Source of the DNA: Caecitellus pseudoparvulus
Taxonomy: Eukaryota; Bigyra: Bicosoecida
DNA: 64,000 nucleotides
Direction of reading: 5' to 3'
Assembly (NCBI GenBank): GCA_965644315.1
Contig: CBFFRQ010000049.1
Span: 116,454-180,453 of the forward strand
Positions 12,615 through 23,266 of this stretch are shown here, piece by piece; within the stretch, counting starts at the first letter, position 1, and every line of letters begins with the position of its first letter. The translations under genes were made by a program, and so were the position numbers. The notes below the pieces were generated by a model that saw only the letters and a program-made list of their open reading frames with translations, was not told where the DNA came from and ran no database searches.

Positions 12615-13379
12615 ATGGCTGCAGAGTCTGGAATGACATGCAAAGTGCTCGTCCTTGGTGACGCTGCCACTGGAAAGACCAGCATGATCAAACAGTGAGA
12701 CCAGCGAAACGGACATGAAACGCCGCGCGCTGAAAGCACCTATTCTCCACATCCCTGCAGGGCTGTGAGTGGAAACTTTACAGACTTGCACAAGCCAACA
12801 GTTGGCGTCGACTTCCACTTCAAACGGGTGCACCATGACGGAAAGACAGTCACTTTGCAGCTATGGGACTTGGCTGGGCAAGACCGCTTCGGACACATTT
12901 ATCGCGTGTACTACAAAGACGCCTTCGGGGCGGTGCTCGTCTTTGACCTGACAAACCCTGACTCCTTTGCGTCTGTTGCAAACTGGAAGCGCGAAATCGA
13001 CTCGAAAGTCACCCTTCCCAATGGAAAGCCGCTCCCAGTTGTACTCGCTGGAAACAAGGTAAGCACACCCTTTGGCGCCCATTCGCAAGTGTCACAACCA
13101 CACTCCTCATGCCTCCCACGCTCTCAGTGTGACCTTTCTTCGGCTTCGTATGACAAAGCTCAACTTGACGAGTACTGCGAAGCAAATGGTTTCGTCGGCT
13201 GGTTCGCGACATCCGCGAAGACCAACCACAACATCACCGAGACACTCTCCTCATTGGTTGGCCACATGTTGCAGCACGAAGATGCGTTTACAGAGCAACG
13301 CAAAGCTCAGGAGGAGTCGTCCAAGCTTGCAGTTAAGCTGAGCCAGCCGAAGGCTGAGGAAACTGGTAGCTGCTGCTAG
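12615..13379 (+). CDS. Rab32/Rab38-family small GTPase
   Basis: Membrane-trafficking GTPase. Exons 12615-12694, 12761-13058 and 13128-13379 (introns 66 and 69 nt) encode 209 aa. G1 is GDAATGKTS; switch I region has TVGVDFHFK; G3 is WDLAGQD; G4 is NKCD, created by the second splice; G5 is TSAKTN. The Rab32-specific features are the non-threonine residue in WD(x)AGQ, RVYYKDAFGAVLVFD, DSKVTLPNGKPLPVVL and ANGFVGWFATSAK. It ends GSCC, a di-cysteine geranylgeranylation site. The family acts on lysosome-related organelles, mitochondria-ER contacts and, in some protists, phagosomes; that role is by family only. Confidence 0.9.
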
Positions 13380-16332
13380 GGTAAGACGGGCGAAGCGAAC
13401 ACCCACCACCACACAGAACGGCCAACGTACGCTCTTCAATGCAGCTTTGTTGTTTTTCTCCTTGAAAGTGTTACAGGCCAAAACCTGCAAAACCGAACCC
13501 AGCGCCGAGGGCACACTTACCAACAAAACGCTCAAACCGGCAAGAGACCATCTGGGACCTGCCAAAATTCTCCAAGATAGCGTTCAGAAGCACAATCAAT
13601 CACACGAAATATGAGCACACGGAAGGACACACGCGGCGAGAGCGGTGGCCACAATTTTCCAACACCTACACGCAAAGAGGGTCAAGGCAAGGAAAGAGTG
13701 AAAGACACGAAAGTGGAGCTATTGCTCCTCCCAAGAAAATCCAGTTCAAGCCAATCACCCTTGCGCGAACAACGAATCACCGTGCAAAAAGTGTTGAAGC
13801 ACGACTGTTCTGCAGTATCCAATTAGGCAGAGGAAAGATCAGTGCTGATCAATGTCCTGAGCAGCTTGGCACACAGCGCAAAGAGGTCAACTTCACCCAA
13901 AGCCGAAGCAAGCTGTAAAGTCTTCACACAAAACTTTTCTCAGTACTGCGTGTGAGATCAAGTGGTGATACCGCTTTGGACACTCATGTTGCCGGAGAAA
14001 TTGCAAAAGTTGACGGATGCAGCTGAAAACTCAGATTCGCGCATGTACAATCACCCTAACCTCACAACATGCGTTTCGGTGCCATCAACTGACCGAGTAA
14101 TTGTGTACTGGAGGATCATTTTAAGCTCTTTGGGCATTTGCTTGGTCATAACATTCTCCGTGAAGATGAAAACATGAACAAAAGGCGTAGGGTTTCCTCC
14201 TCCATGTACTTGCATGCTCAGGCACGAATCGTGCCGCCCCCTAGATCTCATGGAGAACAAGAATAGCATGAGAGTGCATTCACGTCAGTCTTGCAAACAT
14301 TCAGAAGAATTAGCCCAGCCAATCACTCTTCTAAGAAGAACAACTCAATGGGATCAGTAGGAAGTCACCGCAGAGCAATTGAAACCTAAACGAACGCGTC
14401 AGATTGTTGTGAGACTCAGAGAAAGCCTTGTGTGAGGAGTCAGAAGGGAAGCATTTTGGTATGGCAACGTCGCAGAAGCAGCTGCGAGGATCAGGGATTG
14501 TTGAGATTGTCAAAATGCACAAATTAACGGAATGAAGGCACCGTTTTCAACTCGTTGATTTTCCTCACTACTGGAACATGTGTTGTCAGGTGCTTGACAG
14601 TGAAACCATAAGTTTTCTCCACTCCTGCACGTTAGGTGCTATAGATTACAGAAGTCGGGCATGCTTCCGACTCTTGCTCGACTCCCAGTTCCAAGGTCCT
14701 ATTTGTTGAGTGTGTTGCGTGATTCCCTTTACAGTATCCACTTTCGTAGCAGTTGCTGGAGTACTCTAGCCATATTGACATGCAATTTTTTAAAATCTTG
14801 CAGTGTTGTGTTGGTGCAGCAACTTCGTTAAATAGCCAAAGTGCTGACCCGACGCAGGTTCTAAATTTGATCGTAGAAAAGAATGGAGCGTCAGCGCAAG
14901 CGTTAGCCTCAGAATAGCTGGAGACCCCGTTTACTTAGTCCAATTCTTTTCGTTGCACTTCGGCACGGCAACTGACAGTTCTTGGAGTCCGTTCTTGATA
15001 GAGTTCCTCAAGCATTCTTAGAGCACATGTAGCAAAGGAAAATCACCCTCAATGTTTCATTGGAGGTCAGCGTTCCTGCAGGCGAATCAGTAGGCAGTAT
15101 GCTTGCAGACCAGGATCAGCCCTTTGCTTGGAACATATTCAATTTCGCAGATTTTCTTGGCGGGAAAAGCACGTGAGTCATGTGCGGCTTAATCGAGAGG
15201 TGAAACCAAGGCATGGAGCTTCTGTGTTGTGAAGAGGTTGGGTGCTTCGACTTGATGCTGAGATCAAGCGTTGCCTACTTCTCTTGACGCATAGATGCCT
15301 TTGCAGAATCGTTGGTTCGGAAATGGAAAAAAGAGGCATTTTTCGTTTGGATGGCTTCGCGACATTGTTCATTGTTCTGGACACACTCTGCAAGTATTGC
15401 TGTTTTCGCTGCTGAATTCTGGAGGGTAGGATGTCAGCTTTAAACTGAAGAAAAATGTCATGTCAGAAGTGCAATATCAATCGACCAACTACTGGACAAC
15501 TCAATGCACCACCGATTGTCGAGAGTAGATCTCATCGTGCATCGTTGTCCACGTTGACCCTACGCTACTGAGTAGGCAGTCATTTCCTGCCGTTCTTTGA
15601 AGAATCGCCTTGTTCACTTGAGGTGCTCTTTCAATGGCCATTCTTTGCAGCGCTGCATGCTTTTCACGACCGAACGCCATCAGCTTGTCTTTTTGACTCT
15701 ATTTGGTGTGTTCCTGAAGGGCATTGTGCCATATTCTACGGATGAGCAGGGTGCAGCTCGTTTGGCTGGAGTCGCACCCATCGCTGCAGTTCTGGTTGTG
15801 TGACAGGAAGGAAGGGGAGTGCGAAGAGCGACTTGCTTCCGAATTGGCCCGTGACTGTGACGGCTCTGACTCGTCCATGTGACAGGACCGCGTGTGTATG
15901 TCGCTCTTTCCCTCTCTTGCTGTCGCATGGTGGCGGCCCCCTTCCTTTCATGTTCATTGTGCAGATGCTGACGAGCTGGCAGACTTTTCATGGCGAGCGG
16001 AATGGATGGTTAGTGTAAGGAGGAGATCCCGCCCATTCAAAGTTGTCAGTGCCTGTCAGCTCTGCTCTTGCTCGTGGCTTGGTTCGATTGCTTTTGTGTG
16101 TTGGATGCCTGGGGCAGCTCTGCTTCGCGCCTGTCTACATTTGGATCAATTCATAAAATTCTGCAACTCCTCCTCTTGGCACCCACATGTGCTAGTGTGC
16201 CTTTGAGTGCGTACTTGGTACACCGGACTGGCAGCTGAGCTGTCTCGCAGTCTGGGTTTGGCGAGCTGTGTGTGTCGTCACCTCAGGAACTCAGGAACTC
16301 GGGCTGCCTTTCTCCTTGCGAATCTGGCCAGG
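13380..16332. other. 2.95-kb gene-free, AT-richer region
   Basis: No coding gene, tRNA, rRNA or tandem array could be supported here. A sample line (14581-14640) is about 47% GC, clearly below the flanking genes. Only short, uncoding-like open frames occur on either strand. It contains the 3' UTR of Rab32 at its left and the promoter and 5' UTR of ASCC3 at its right. All other intergenic gaps in the window are under 0.8 kb. Confidence 0.6.
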
Positions 16333-19300
16333 ATGAATGGTCCCCGCCTGTCAGGTATCCTACGAAAGGCAACTGTTCCCAGTGAGCTGTGTTGTGATTC
16401 ATCTGCGATCGCTGCGGAGCGGCGGGCTCGTTCAGCAGCAAGTGTTGGCGTGGTGTGGAAGCTGGGGCATGTTTTGACCCAGGGTGGTGCGCACGCGGAT
16501 GCTGAAGCCAAGCGTGCCTTTTCGGCGTTGATCGACTTGATTGAGGCAGCTTGGGGTGAGAGGATTGAAGATGCCTCTTCAGCAGCCCTCATCAGCGAGA
16601 GCTGTGCTCGGGCAGTGCTGTTTGCTGGTGGAGCGATTTCCGCGAGTGTGGGGATCGTGCCCGCCTCCTGTGTTGAAGAGGAAGTCGGGCGCGTGTTAGA
16701 CGCTGCGAACAAGGTCGCTCGCACACTCTCTCTATTTGGATCTGCTCGTGGTGTCTTTGGGCAGTGCCTTGAGTGGCCGCATTGGGGCTCTGGCATTGGT
16801 ATGAGCGCTGGAGAGTCTGGGAGCTCGGCGGTGCAAGCTTTGTCACCTTGGGTGTACAGCATCAGTGTCGCACGTCGCGCCACTGCTGAGAGCATGGCTT
16901 CTGCTCACTCGGCAATGCGGGGAAGTGAGCCGGCGGCTCGAGGTGGCCCGGAATCCTCTGAGCCAGAGGTGTGGTTGTTGGAAGCTGTCAGCGAGCAGGC
17001 AGCGGACCTTGTTGCGTCAAGTGACGCGGGGAGCATTGCCAGCCGCATTGTAGACACCCTTGGTACATCTTCAGATGATGCGGTTCTGCAGGGCAAGCTG
17101 TTTGAGTTGCTGGGTGTTGAGTGCTTAGACTTGATTGCGAGTGTGCTGGAGCACCGGCAGTTGCTGCTTTCTGCCAAGAGCAGGCTGAAAAAGCTGCTCC
17201 AAGGCGACGGCGCAGGCGGGCGGCAAAGTGTGGGTGGCATTTTGGTGCAGAGCTCTTCAGACCGCAAGGCTGCACAGGCTGCGCGCAAGGCTGCCCGGCG
17301 CGGCGGTGGCCGTTCAGCTGGGCTGGGTGAGGCGCGGAAGGGGCAAGCCCCCACCGGAAGCCATGCAATGGGCGAAGCGGCACAGCTTGCGAATCCCATG
17401 AGCGTGGGCCTTCTTGCAGCTGGCGCGTTCATGCCTGTTGGGGGGCTTCCAGAGGGTGCAACGGAGGTGCAGGGGCCAAAGTGGCGCGAAGTGCACGTTC
17501 CCGCACCCCCTGCACAGGTGGCCGAGGCGGGGGACCTGGTGCCAGTGTCTGCCTTGGACCCCTTTGCCCAATTGGCGTTTCGCGGCATGAAATCGCTGAA
17601 TCGCTTGCAAAGCAAGGTGTTCCCTACTGCGTACAACAGCGGGGAGAACATGCTCGTGGCGGCACCGACAGGTGCAGGCAAGACCAACGTGGCAATGCTG
17701 ACGGTGTGTCGTGAAATTGGGCAGCACTTCACGCACGGCATTTTGCAAAAGAGCGAGTTCAAGATCGTGTACGTTGCGCCAATGAAGGCCCTCGCTGCAG
17801 AAGTCACGGCAAAGTTTGGCAAGCGCCTAGCACCGCTGGGCGTCACGGTGAAGGAGTGCACAGGGGACATGCAGCTGACCCGTCGAGAGATCGAAAACAC
17901 GCAGATGCTGGTAGTTACGCCCGAGAAGTGGGATGTCATGACGCGGAAGTCCAACGAAGGGTCTTTGGTGTCAACAGTGAAGCTTCTCATCATAGATGAA
18001 GTGCACCTGCTCGCTGAAGAACGTGGGGCCGTTATTGAGTCGCTGGTTGCACGAACTTTGCGGCATGTTGAAGCCTCTCAGTCGCTCGTTCGACTGGTTG
18101 GGTTGTCTGCGACGCTGCCGAACTTCGAAGATGTCGCCTTGTTCCTGCGGGTAAACCCCAGCTCTGGGCTGTTTCACTTTGGCTCAGATGCCAGACCAGT
18201 TCCGCTTTCGCAACGCTTCATTGGAATTTCTGAGCACAAGTCAGCGGAGCGATCGAAGTTGTTTGCGCTGAAGACGTGGGAGACTGTGCGAGAGGCACTG
18301 AAGCGTGACAAGCAAGTCATGGTGTTCGTTCACAGTCGCAAGAAGACCGCCACGACTGCCAACGAAATCAGAGAGCTAGCACAGGAGGAAGGGGCGCTGG
18401 CATTGCTGAGCCCGTTCACGGCCCCTGGAGATGGGGGCCTCACCTCAGACGTGCCATCTGACGCTCAGGTGAAGTCAGACTTCAGCTCGCTGGCTACTGC
18501 TGTGGGGCGAAGCAAGAACGCCGACTTGCGCACGCTTTTTAGATTCGGGCTGGGGGTGCACCATGCTGGGATGCTGCGGTCGGACCGTACCCTCAGTGAG
18601 ACCCTTTTCGCGAAGGGTGCCATTCGCGTGCTTGCATGCACGGCTACACTGGCATGGGGTGTCAACCTTCCTGCACACACCGTGGTCATCAATGGCACGC
18701 AGGTGTACAATGCTGAGAAGGGTGGCTTCACTGATTTGGGAGTGCTGGATGTGCAGCAGATCTTTGGGCGCGCAGGGCGACCCCAGTTCGACAGTGAAGG
18801 TGAGGGTGTCATCATTACGACGTATGACAAGCTGCCAAAGTACTTGGGCATGTTGACGAACTCCATTCCAATTGAGTCCGCGTTCACGAAAGCCTTGCCA
18901 GACCACTTGAACGCCGAAGTGGTGGCAGGTACGGTCACGTCAGTTCGTGAGGCCATGGCGTGGCTGTCCTACACATACTTGTACATCCGCATGCTGCGCA
19001 ACCCGCTGGCGTACGGAATCAAGTGGGATGAAAAGGCTGCAGATCCACTGCTGGAAGGCAAGCGCATGGCATTGATTCACGAAGCTGCCAAGGTTCTTGA
19101 CGATGCGCGTATGATCCGGTATGACGCAAAGTCAGGCACCCTCGCTGCGACCGATCTGGGGCGGGTCGCATCACACTTCTACCTGCAGCATGAGAGCATC
19201 GAGGTGTTTAACGAAAAGCTGGGGCTCGACACAGCTGCTGGTGCCGCTTCGAGTGCGAGGGGTGTGTCACATGACATGTCTGAGAAAGCCATGCTGGAGC

Positions 19301-22300
19301 TGGTGTGCAGTGCGCAAGAGTTTGAGCAGGTGAGAGTTCGGGACGAAGAGCTTGGGCACCTTGATCGCCTCCGGGAGCACGCGCGCGTGGACATTGCAGG
19401 GGACGTTGCAAATACCCAAGGCAAAGTCAACCTGCTGATGCAGGCCTACATCGCCGGGGCCCGTGTCACGGCTTTCACCCTTGTTTCGGACACCGCCTAC
19501 GTTGTGAAGTCAGCGGGGCGTGTTGCTCGTGGCCTGTTCGAGATCGCGCTGAAGAAAGGCTGGGCTGGACTGGCAGAGCAGCTGCTGAACCTGTGTAAGG
19601 CCCTGGACCGACGGGTGTGGTGGGACTCGCACCCACTTCGCCAGGTTGCCGCAGTGCATGCTCACTCAACCTTGTCTTGGAGCACGCTGGACAAGCTGGA
19701 GGAACGGGGGTGGGCTGCAAGTCCTGATAATTTGAAGAGCATGACTCCAGCTGATGCTGGAGCGCTCGTCGGGGAGCGGCACGCTGGCAGCAAGATCGTG
19801 TCCTTGGCTCAGTCCCTTCCGCAACTGGATGTGGATGTTAGTGTGCAGCCCATCACACGGGGAATCTTGCGCATTACTTGCACCGTGAACCCATCATTCA
19901 AGTGGGTCGACCGTTTGCACGGTGCAGTTCAGGGGTACTGGGTGTGGGTTGAGGATGGTGAGAGTGAGACGCTGTATCATCACGAATACTATCTGCTGCA
20001 CAAGAAGGCTGCTGTTGGTGGAGAGGCCTCGACGTTGGCCTTCACGATTCCTATCAAGGAGCCACTACCACCTCAGTATTGGGTGCGTGTCATGTCAGAC
20101 TCGTGGATCGGCGTCGGCTCCTCGAACGAAGTGTCCTTCCAGCACTTGATCCTGCCCGAAGCACACCCCCCTCACACTCCTCTGATGGATTTGGACCCAC
20201 TTCCAGTTACCGCTCTTGCGAACCAGGCATACCAATCCCTGTATCCATTTACCCACTTCAACCCTGTACAGACACAAGTTTTCCACGTCGCATACCACAC
20301 GGACCACAACATGCTGGTCGGTGCGCCGACTGGATCGGGGAAGACGGCCACTGCGGAGATCGCGCTCATGCGCATGTTCGAAGTGCACCCAGGCACGAAG
20401 TGCGTGTACGTTGCCCCCCTCAGAGCCCTCGTACGCGAGCGACTGAAAGACTGGCGGCAGAAGTTCGGCAAGCTGGGCAAACGGCTTGTTGAATTGACTG
20501 GCGATGTGACCCCGGACATGAAGGCGCTGGAAGCTGCAGACATCCTTGTCGCGACGCCGGAGAAGTGGGATTCCATCTCGCGGGGCTGGCAGCGGCGGGG
20601 ATACGTGCGACAGGTAGGCCTCGTCATTATTGACGAAATCCACCTGCTTGGGGAGGACCGCGGGCCTGTGCTAGAGGTGCTCGTCTCTCGAATGCGGTAC
20701 ATTTCAGCAACCTCAGCAACCAAAGTTCGACTCATCGGCCTCAGCACAGCGCTCGCGAACGCAAAAGATTTGGCTGACTGGCTTGGAATCGAGCGCGTGG
20801 GGCTGTTCAATTTCCGGCCGTCGGTGAGACCCATTCCCATGGAGGCGCACATCCAAGGGTATTCTGGCAAACACTACTGCCCACGCATGGCAACCATGAA
20901 CAAGCCTGCATATGCTGCCATCAAGCGGCACAGTCCTGCAAAGCCGGTGCTCATCTTCGTGTCCTCCAGGCGCCAGACGAGGTTGACGGCACTGGAGCTC
21001 ATCACGCTGTGTGCCGCCGACGACAACCCCCGCACATTCTTGCACATGGACGAAGAGGACGCCGCAGACCTTGCCGCGACGATGAAGGACTCTGCCCTGC
21101 AGCACACGCTCTGCTTTGGCATCGGTGTTCACCACGCCGGCCTGTGTGAGCGCGACAGGAACACAGTGGAGGAGTTGTTTGTCGGTGGGAAGATTCAGGT
21201 TCTGGTGTGTACGAGCACGTTGGCATGGGGCGTGAACTTTCCAGCCCACCTTGTCATCATCAAAGGCACAGAGTATTTTGATGGCAAGTTGTCACGCTAC
21301 GTCGACTTCCCCATCACTGATGTGTTGCAGATGATGGGGCGTGCCGGGCGCCCCCAGTTCGACACACATGGCGTCGCAGTCATCATGGTCGCGGAGGCCA
21401 AGAAAAACTTCTATAGGAAGTTTCTGTATGAGCCATTCCCTGTGGAATCCCACCTTCACGATGTGCTGCATGACCACCTGAATGCCGAAATCGCGGGGGG
21501 TACCATCAAGTGCTTGGGGGATGCGATGGACTACTTGACTTGGACGTACTTCTTCAGGAGACTCGTGCAGAACCCAGCGTACTACATGCTGGAGGACACC
21601 GCCCCTGAGGCCGTGGAGCGGCATATGCATGACCTGGTGGCTTCTGCCCTCAATGAACTGGCTGACAACGGCTGCATTGAGATCGGGGAAGAGGGCGAGG
21701 ATGTATTGCCGGTGGGGGCTTCTCAGTCTGACACAGCCAGCCGCAGCATTCCCTTGTGCGCCTCCACGCTAGGCTGCATCGCTTCCTTCTACTACTTGAA
21801 GCACACGACGGTGGGCATTGTTGCAGAGCGGCTGGAGCGAGAGTCGGCGTTGCTGAGCGGCCCCGCCAGCCGGGCCATGCCAGCACTGCTCAAGCTGCTG
21901 TGCGATGCGTCAGAGTTCGATGAAGTTCCTGTGAGGCACAATGAGGAGCACCTGAATGCCCAACTTGCTGCTGCAGTGCCTTGGCAGGCTGCCACCCTTC
22001 GCATGCAGCATGCGATGGATGATCCGCACGTGAAAGCATTCCTATTGTTGCAAGCTCACATGGCGCGGCTGCCACTGCCCATCGCTGACTACATCAACGA
22101 CACACGGAGTGTCTTGGATCAAGCTGCTCGAGTGCTCAATGCCATGGTGGACATGGCGGCGGATGGTGGTCACTTGATCCCAGCTCTGAGGCTCATGGTG
22201 CTTAATCAAGCACTCGTGCAGGCTCGAATGCCTGACGCGCCATCACTAGACCAGCTTCCACACTGTTCTGTAGCCCTGCGCGACGCACTGTCCAGGAAGT

Positions 22301-23088
22301 TCGCGCCATCAGCCACGGTACTTGCTTGGGATCGAGATCTGGGCAAGGCTGGAGCACGTCCGCACTCCGCAGGTGCTGCTGCTGGGCAACTCTGCCTTGG
22401 CGAGCTGGCCGCTCAAAGAAGTGTTGCTGTCGAGAAGGTTGCCAAGGGGGTGAGGGGTCTTCCGCATCGATCCCGGCAGCAGTTTCTCGCGGCCTTGTCG
22501 GGAGTCCCATTGCTGGACGTGCAGTCCAAGGTCGTGTGCGGTGACAGCCGTGGCAGCGCCCTGCCTGACGGGTCTTGGGTGGTGCCTGCATCATGTGGCG
22601 ACGAAGATGCAGACCCAGCCTTGACACTGAGGGTTTCTCTTCGAGTGGCCAACGCACGAACCGCCTGTGCCACCACGAATGCGAGGGCAGGCAAGCCTTC
22701 ACACATCGGGTGGTGGCTTGTAGTCGGCGCTGGCACAAGCCAGGGCAAAGAAGCAGGTGCGAGTGATGAGCTTCTTGCACTGAAGCGGGTGCGTGTGCCA
22801 TTCAATGGGAGGGTGAGCCAGCACAGCCTCTCCCTGCCCCTACCTACCTCTGCCGGGAAGTGTGGAGTGGTGCTGTTCGTCATGTGTGATGCGCTGGCTG
22901 GCACGGACCAGCAGTACCACATCGCCTTGAACGCCACCGCCCCGACTGCCCATGTGCCCGTGCATGAGAAGAAGATGGGCCCAGCTCTACCAAGTGACTC
23001 TGATTCCTCAGACGATGAAGGTGCCGCGTCGCATTGGGCCGGAGTTGCCAAAGTTGCTGAGGCTCTGACAGGCAGCACTGCTCAGTAG
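16333..23088 (+). CDS. ASCC3: Activating signal cointegrator 1 complex subunit 3 (ASCC3), Ski2-like double helicase
   Basis: Large DNA/RNA helicase of the ASC-1/RQT complex (alkylation damage response and disassembly of collided ribosomes in the family). A single uninterrupted exon of 2,251 aa, near the usual ~2,200. Two complete Ski2-like cassettes: cassette 1 has APTGAGKT (residue ~443), DEVH (~554), GLSATLP, HHAGMLR and QIFGRAGRPQF; cassette 2 has APTGSGKT (~1330), DEIH (~1433), GLSTALANAKDLADW, HHAGLCERDR and MMGRAGRPQF. Each is followed by a Sec63-like region. ASCC3 rather than Brr2 is indicated by stretches such as IQGYSGKHYCPRM, SPAKPVLIFVSSRRQTR and HPPHTPLMDLDPLPV. Both Walker motifs are intact. 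The ATG at 16333 is the first in frame; an upstream in-frame GTG at 16207 was not used. Confidence 0.96.
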   Translation: MNGPRLSGILRKATVPSELCCDSSAIAAERRARSAASVGVVWKLGHVLTQGGAHADAEAKRAFSALIDLIEAAWGERIEDASSAALISESCARAVLFAGGAISASVGIVPASCVEEEVGRVLDAANKVARTLSLFGSARGVFGQCLEWPHWGSGIGMSAGESGSSAVQALSPWVYSISVARRATAESMASAHSAMRGSEPAARGGPESSEPEVWLLEAVSEQAADLVASSDAGSIASRIVDTLGTSSDDAVLQGKLFELLGVECLDLIASVLEHRQLLLSAKSRLKKLLQGDGAGGRQSVGGILVQSSSDRKAAQAARKAARRGGGRSAGLGEARKGQAPTGSHAMGEAAQLANPMSVGLLAAGAFMPVGGLPEGATEVQGPKWREVHVPAPPAQVAEAGDLVPVSALDPFAQLAFRGMKSLNRLQSKVFPTAYNSGENMLVAAPTGAGKTNVAMLTVCREIGQHFTHGILQKSEFKIVYVAPMKALAAEVTAKFGKRLAPLGVTVKECTGDMQLTRREIENTQMLVVTPEKWDVMTRKSNEGSLVSTVKLLIIDEVHLLAEERGAVIESLVARTLRHVEASQSLVRLVGLSATLPNFEDVALFLRVNPSSGLFHFGSDARPVPLSQRFIGISEHKSAERSKLFALKTWETVREALKRDKQVMVFVHSRKKTATTANEIRELAQEEGALALLSPFTAPGDGGLTSDVPSDAQVKSDFSSLATAVGRSKNADLRTLFRFGLGVHHAGMLRSDRTLSETLFAKGAIRVLACTATLAWGVNLPAHTVVINGTQVYNAEKGGFTDLGVLDVQQIFGRAGRPQFDSEGEGVIITTYDKLPKYLGMLTNSIPIESAFTKALPDHLNAEVVAGTVTSVREAMAWLSYTYLYIRMLRNPLAYGIKWDEKAADPLLEGKRMALIHEAAKVLDDARMIRYDAKSGTLAATDLGRVASHFYLQHESIEVFNEKLGLDTAAGAASSARGVSHDMSEKAMLELVCSAQEFEQVRVRDEELGHLDRLREHARVDIAGDVANTQGKVNLLMQAYIAGARVTAFTLVSDTAYVVKSAGRVARGLFEIALKKGWAGLAEQLLNLCKALDRRVWWDSHPLRQVAAVHAHSTLSWSTLDKLEERGWAASPDNLKSMTPADAGALVGERHAGSKIVSLAQSLPQLDVDVSVQPITRGILRITCTVNPSFKWVDRLHGAVQGYWVWVEDGESETLYHHEYYLLHKKAAVGGEASTLAFTIPIKEPLPPQYWVRVMSDSWIGVGSSNEVSFQHLILPEAHPPHTPLMDLDPLPVTALANQAYQSLYPFTHFNPVQTQVFHVAYHTDHNMLVGAPTGSGKTATAEIALMRMFEVHPGTKCVYVAPLRALVRERLKDWRQKFGKLGKRLVELTGDVTPDMKALEAADILVATPEKWDSISRGWQRRGYVRQVGLVIIDEIHLLGEDRGPVLEVLVSRMRYISATSATKVRLIGLSTALANAKDLADWLGIERVGLFNFRPSVRPIPMEAHIQGYSGKHYCPRMATMNKPAYAAIKRHSPAKPVLIFVSSRRQTRLTALELITLCAADDNPRTFLHMDEEDAADLAATMKDSALQHTLCFGIGVHHAGLCERDRNTVEELFVGGKIQVLVCTSTLAWGVNFPAHLVIIKGTEYFDGKLSRYVDFPITDVLQMMGRAGRPQFDTHGVAVIMVAEAKKNFYRKFLYEPFPVESHLHDVLHDHLNAEIAGGTIKCLGDAMDYLTWTYFFRRLVQNPAYYMLEDTAPEAVERHMHDLVASALNELADNGCIEIGEEGEDVLPVGASQSDTASRSIPLCASTLGCIASFYYLKHTTVGIVAERLERESALLSGPASRAMPALLKLLCDASEFDEVPVRHNEEHLNAQLAAAVPWQAATLRMQHAMDDPHVKAFLLLQAHMARLPLPIADYINDTRSVLDQAARVLNAMVDMAADGGHLIPALRLMVLNQALVQARMPDAPSLDQLPHCSVALRDALSRKFAPSATVLAWDRDLGKAGARPHSAGAAAGQLCLGELAAQRSVAVEKVAKGVRGLPHRSRQQFLAALSGVPLLDVQSKVVCGDSRGSALPDGSWVVPASCGDEDADPALTLRVSLRVANARTACATTNARAGKPSHIGWWLVVGAGTSQGKEAGASDELLALKRVRVPFNGRVSQHSLSLPLPTSAGKCGVVLFVMCDALAGTDQQYHIALNATAPTAHVPVHEKKMGPALPSDSDSSDDEGAASHWAGVAKVAEALTGSTAQ

Positions 23089-23266
23089 ACACGAATGCAA
23101 TTCAAACCGAACAAAGCGCACACTGTGGGGAATCCCGCTTGTATGACGGCCTCCCGCATCCTGGACCACAAAGGAGCCCCATCAGCTTTGCTGTGGGCTT
23201 CCTGGCCTCTCAACAACTCGAGCTGGCCTTCGCAGCCCCCTCAAGTGCGGGAGGAGTTGGCCTGTG

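Noticed and set aside
14051-14269. 72-aa minus-strand frame in the AT-richer gap
   Set aside because: Isolated, no flanking exons or homology recognised; a plus-strand frame overlaps it, so it is likely chance.
16207-16332. N-terminal extension of ASCC3 from a GTG
   Set aside because: No ATG in the extension and no family support; the ATG at 16333 is preferred.
16905-17993. 362-aa minus-strand frame
   Set aside because: Shadow of ASCC3 cassette 1.
16333-23088. Spliceosomal Brr2 helicase
   Set aside because: Same architecture, but the diagnostic stretches of both cassettes match ASCC3, and the second cassette keeps full catalytic motifs.
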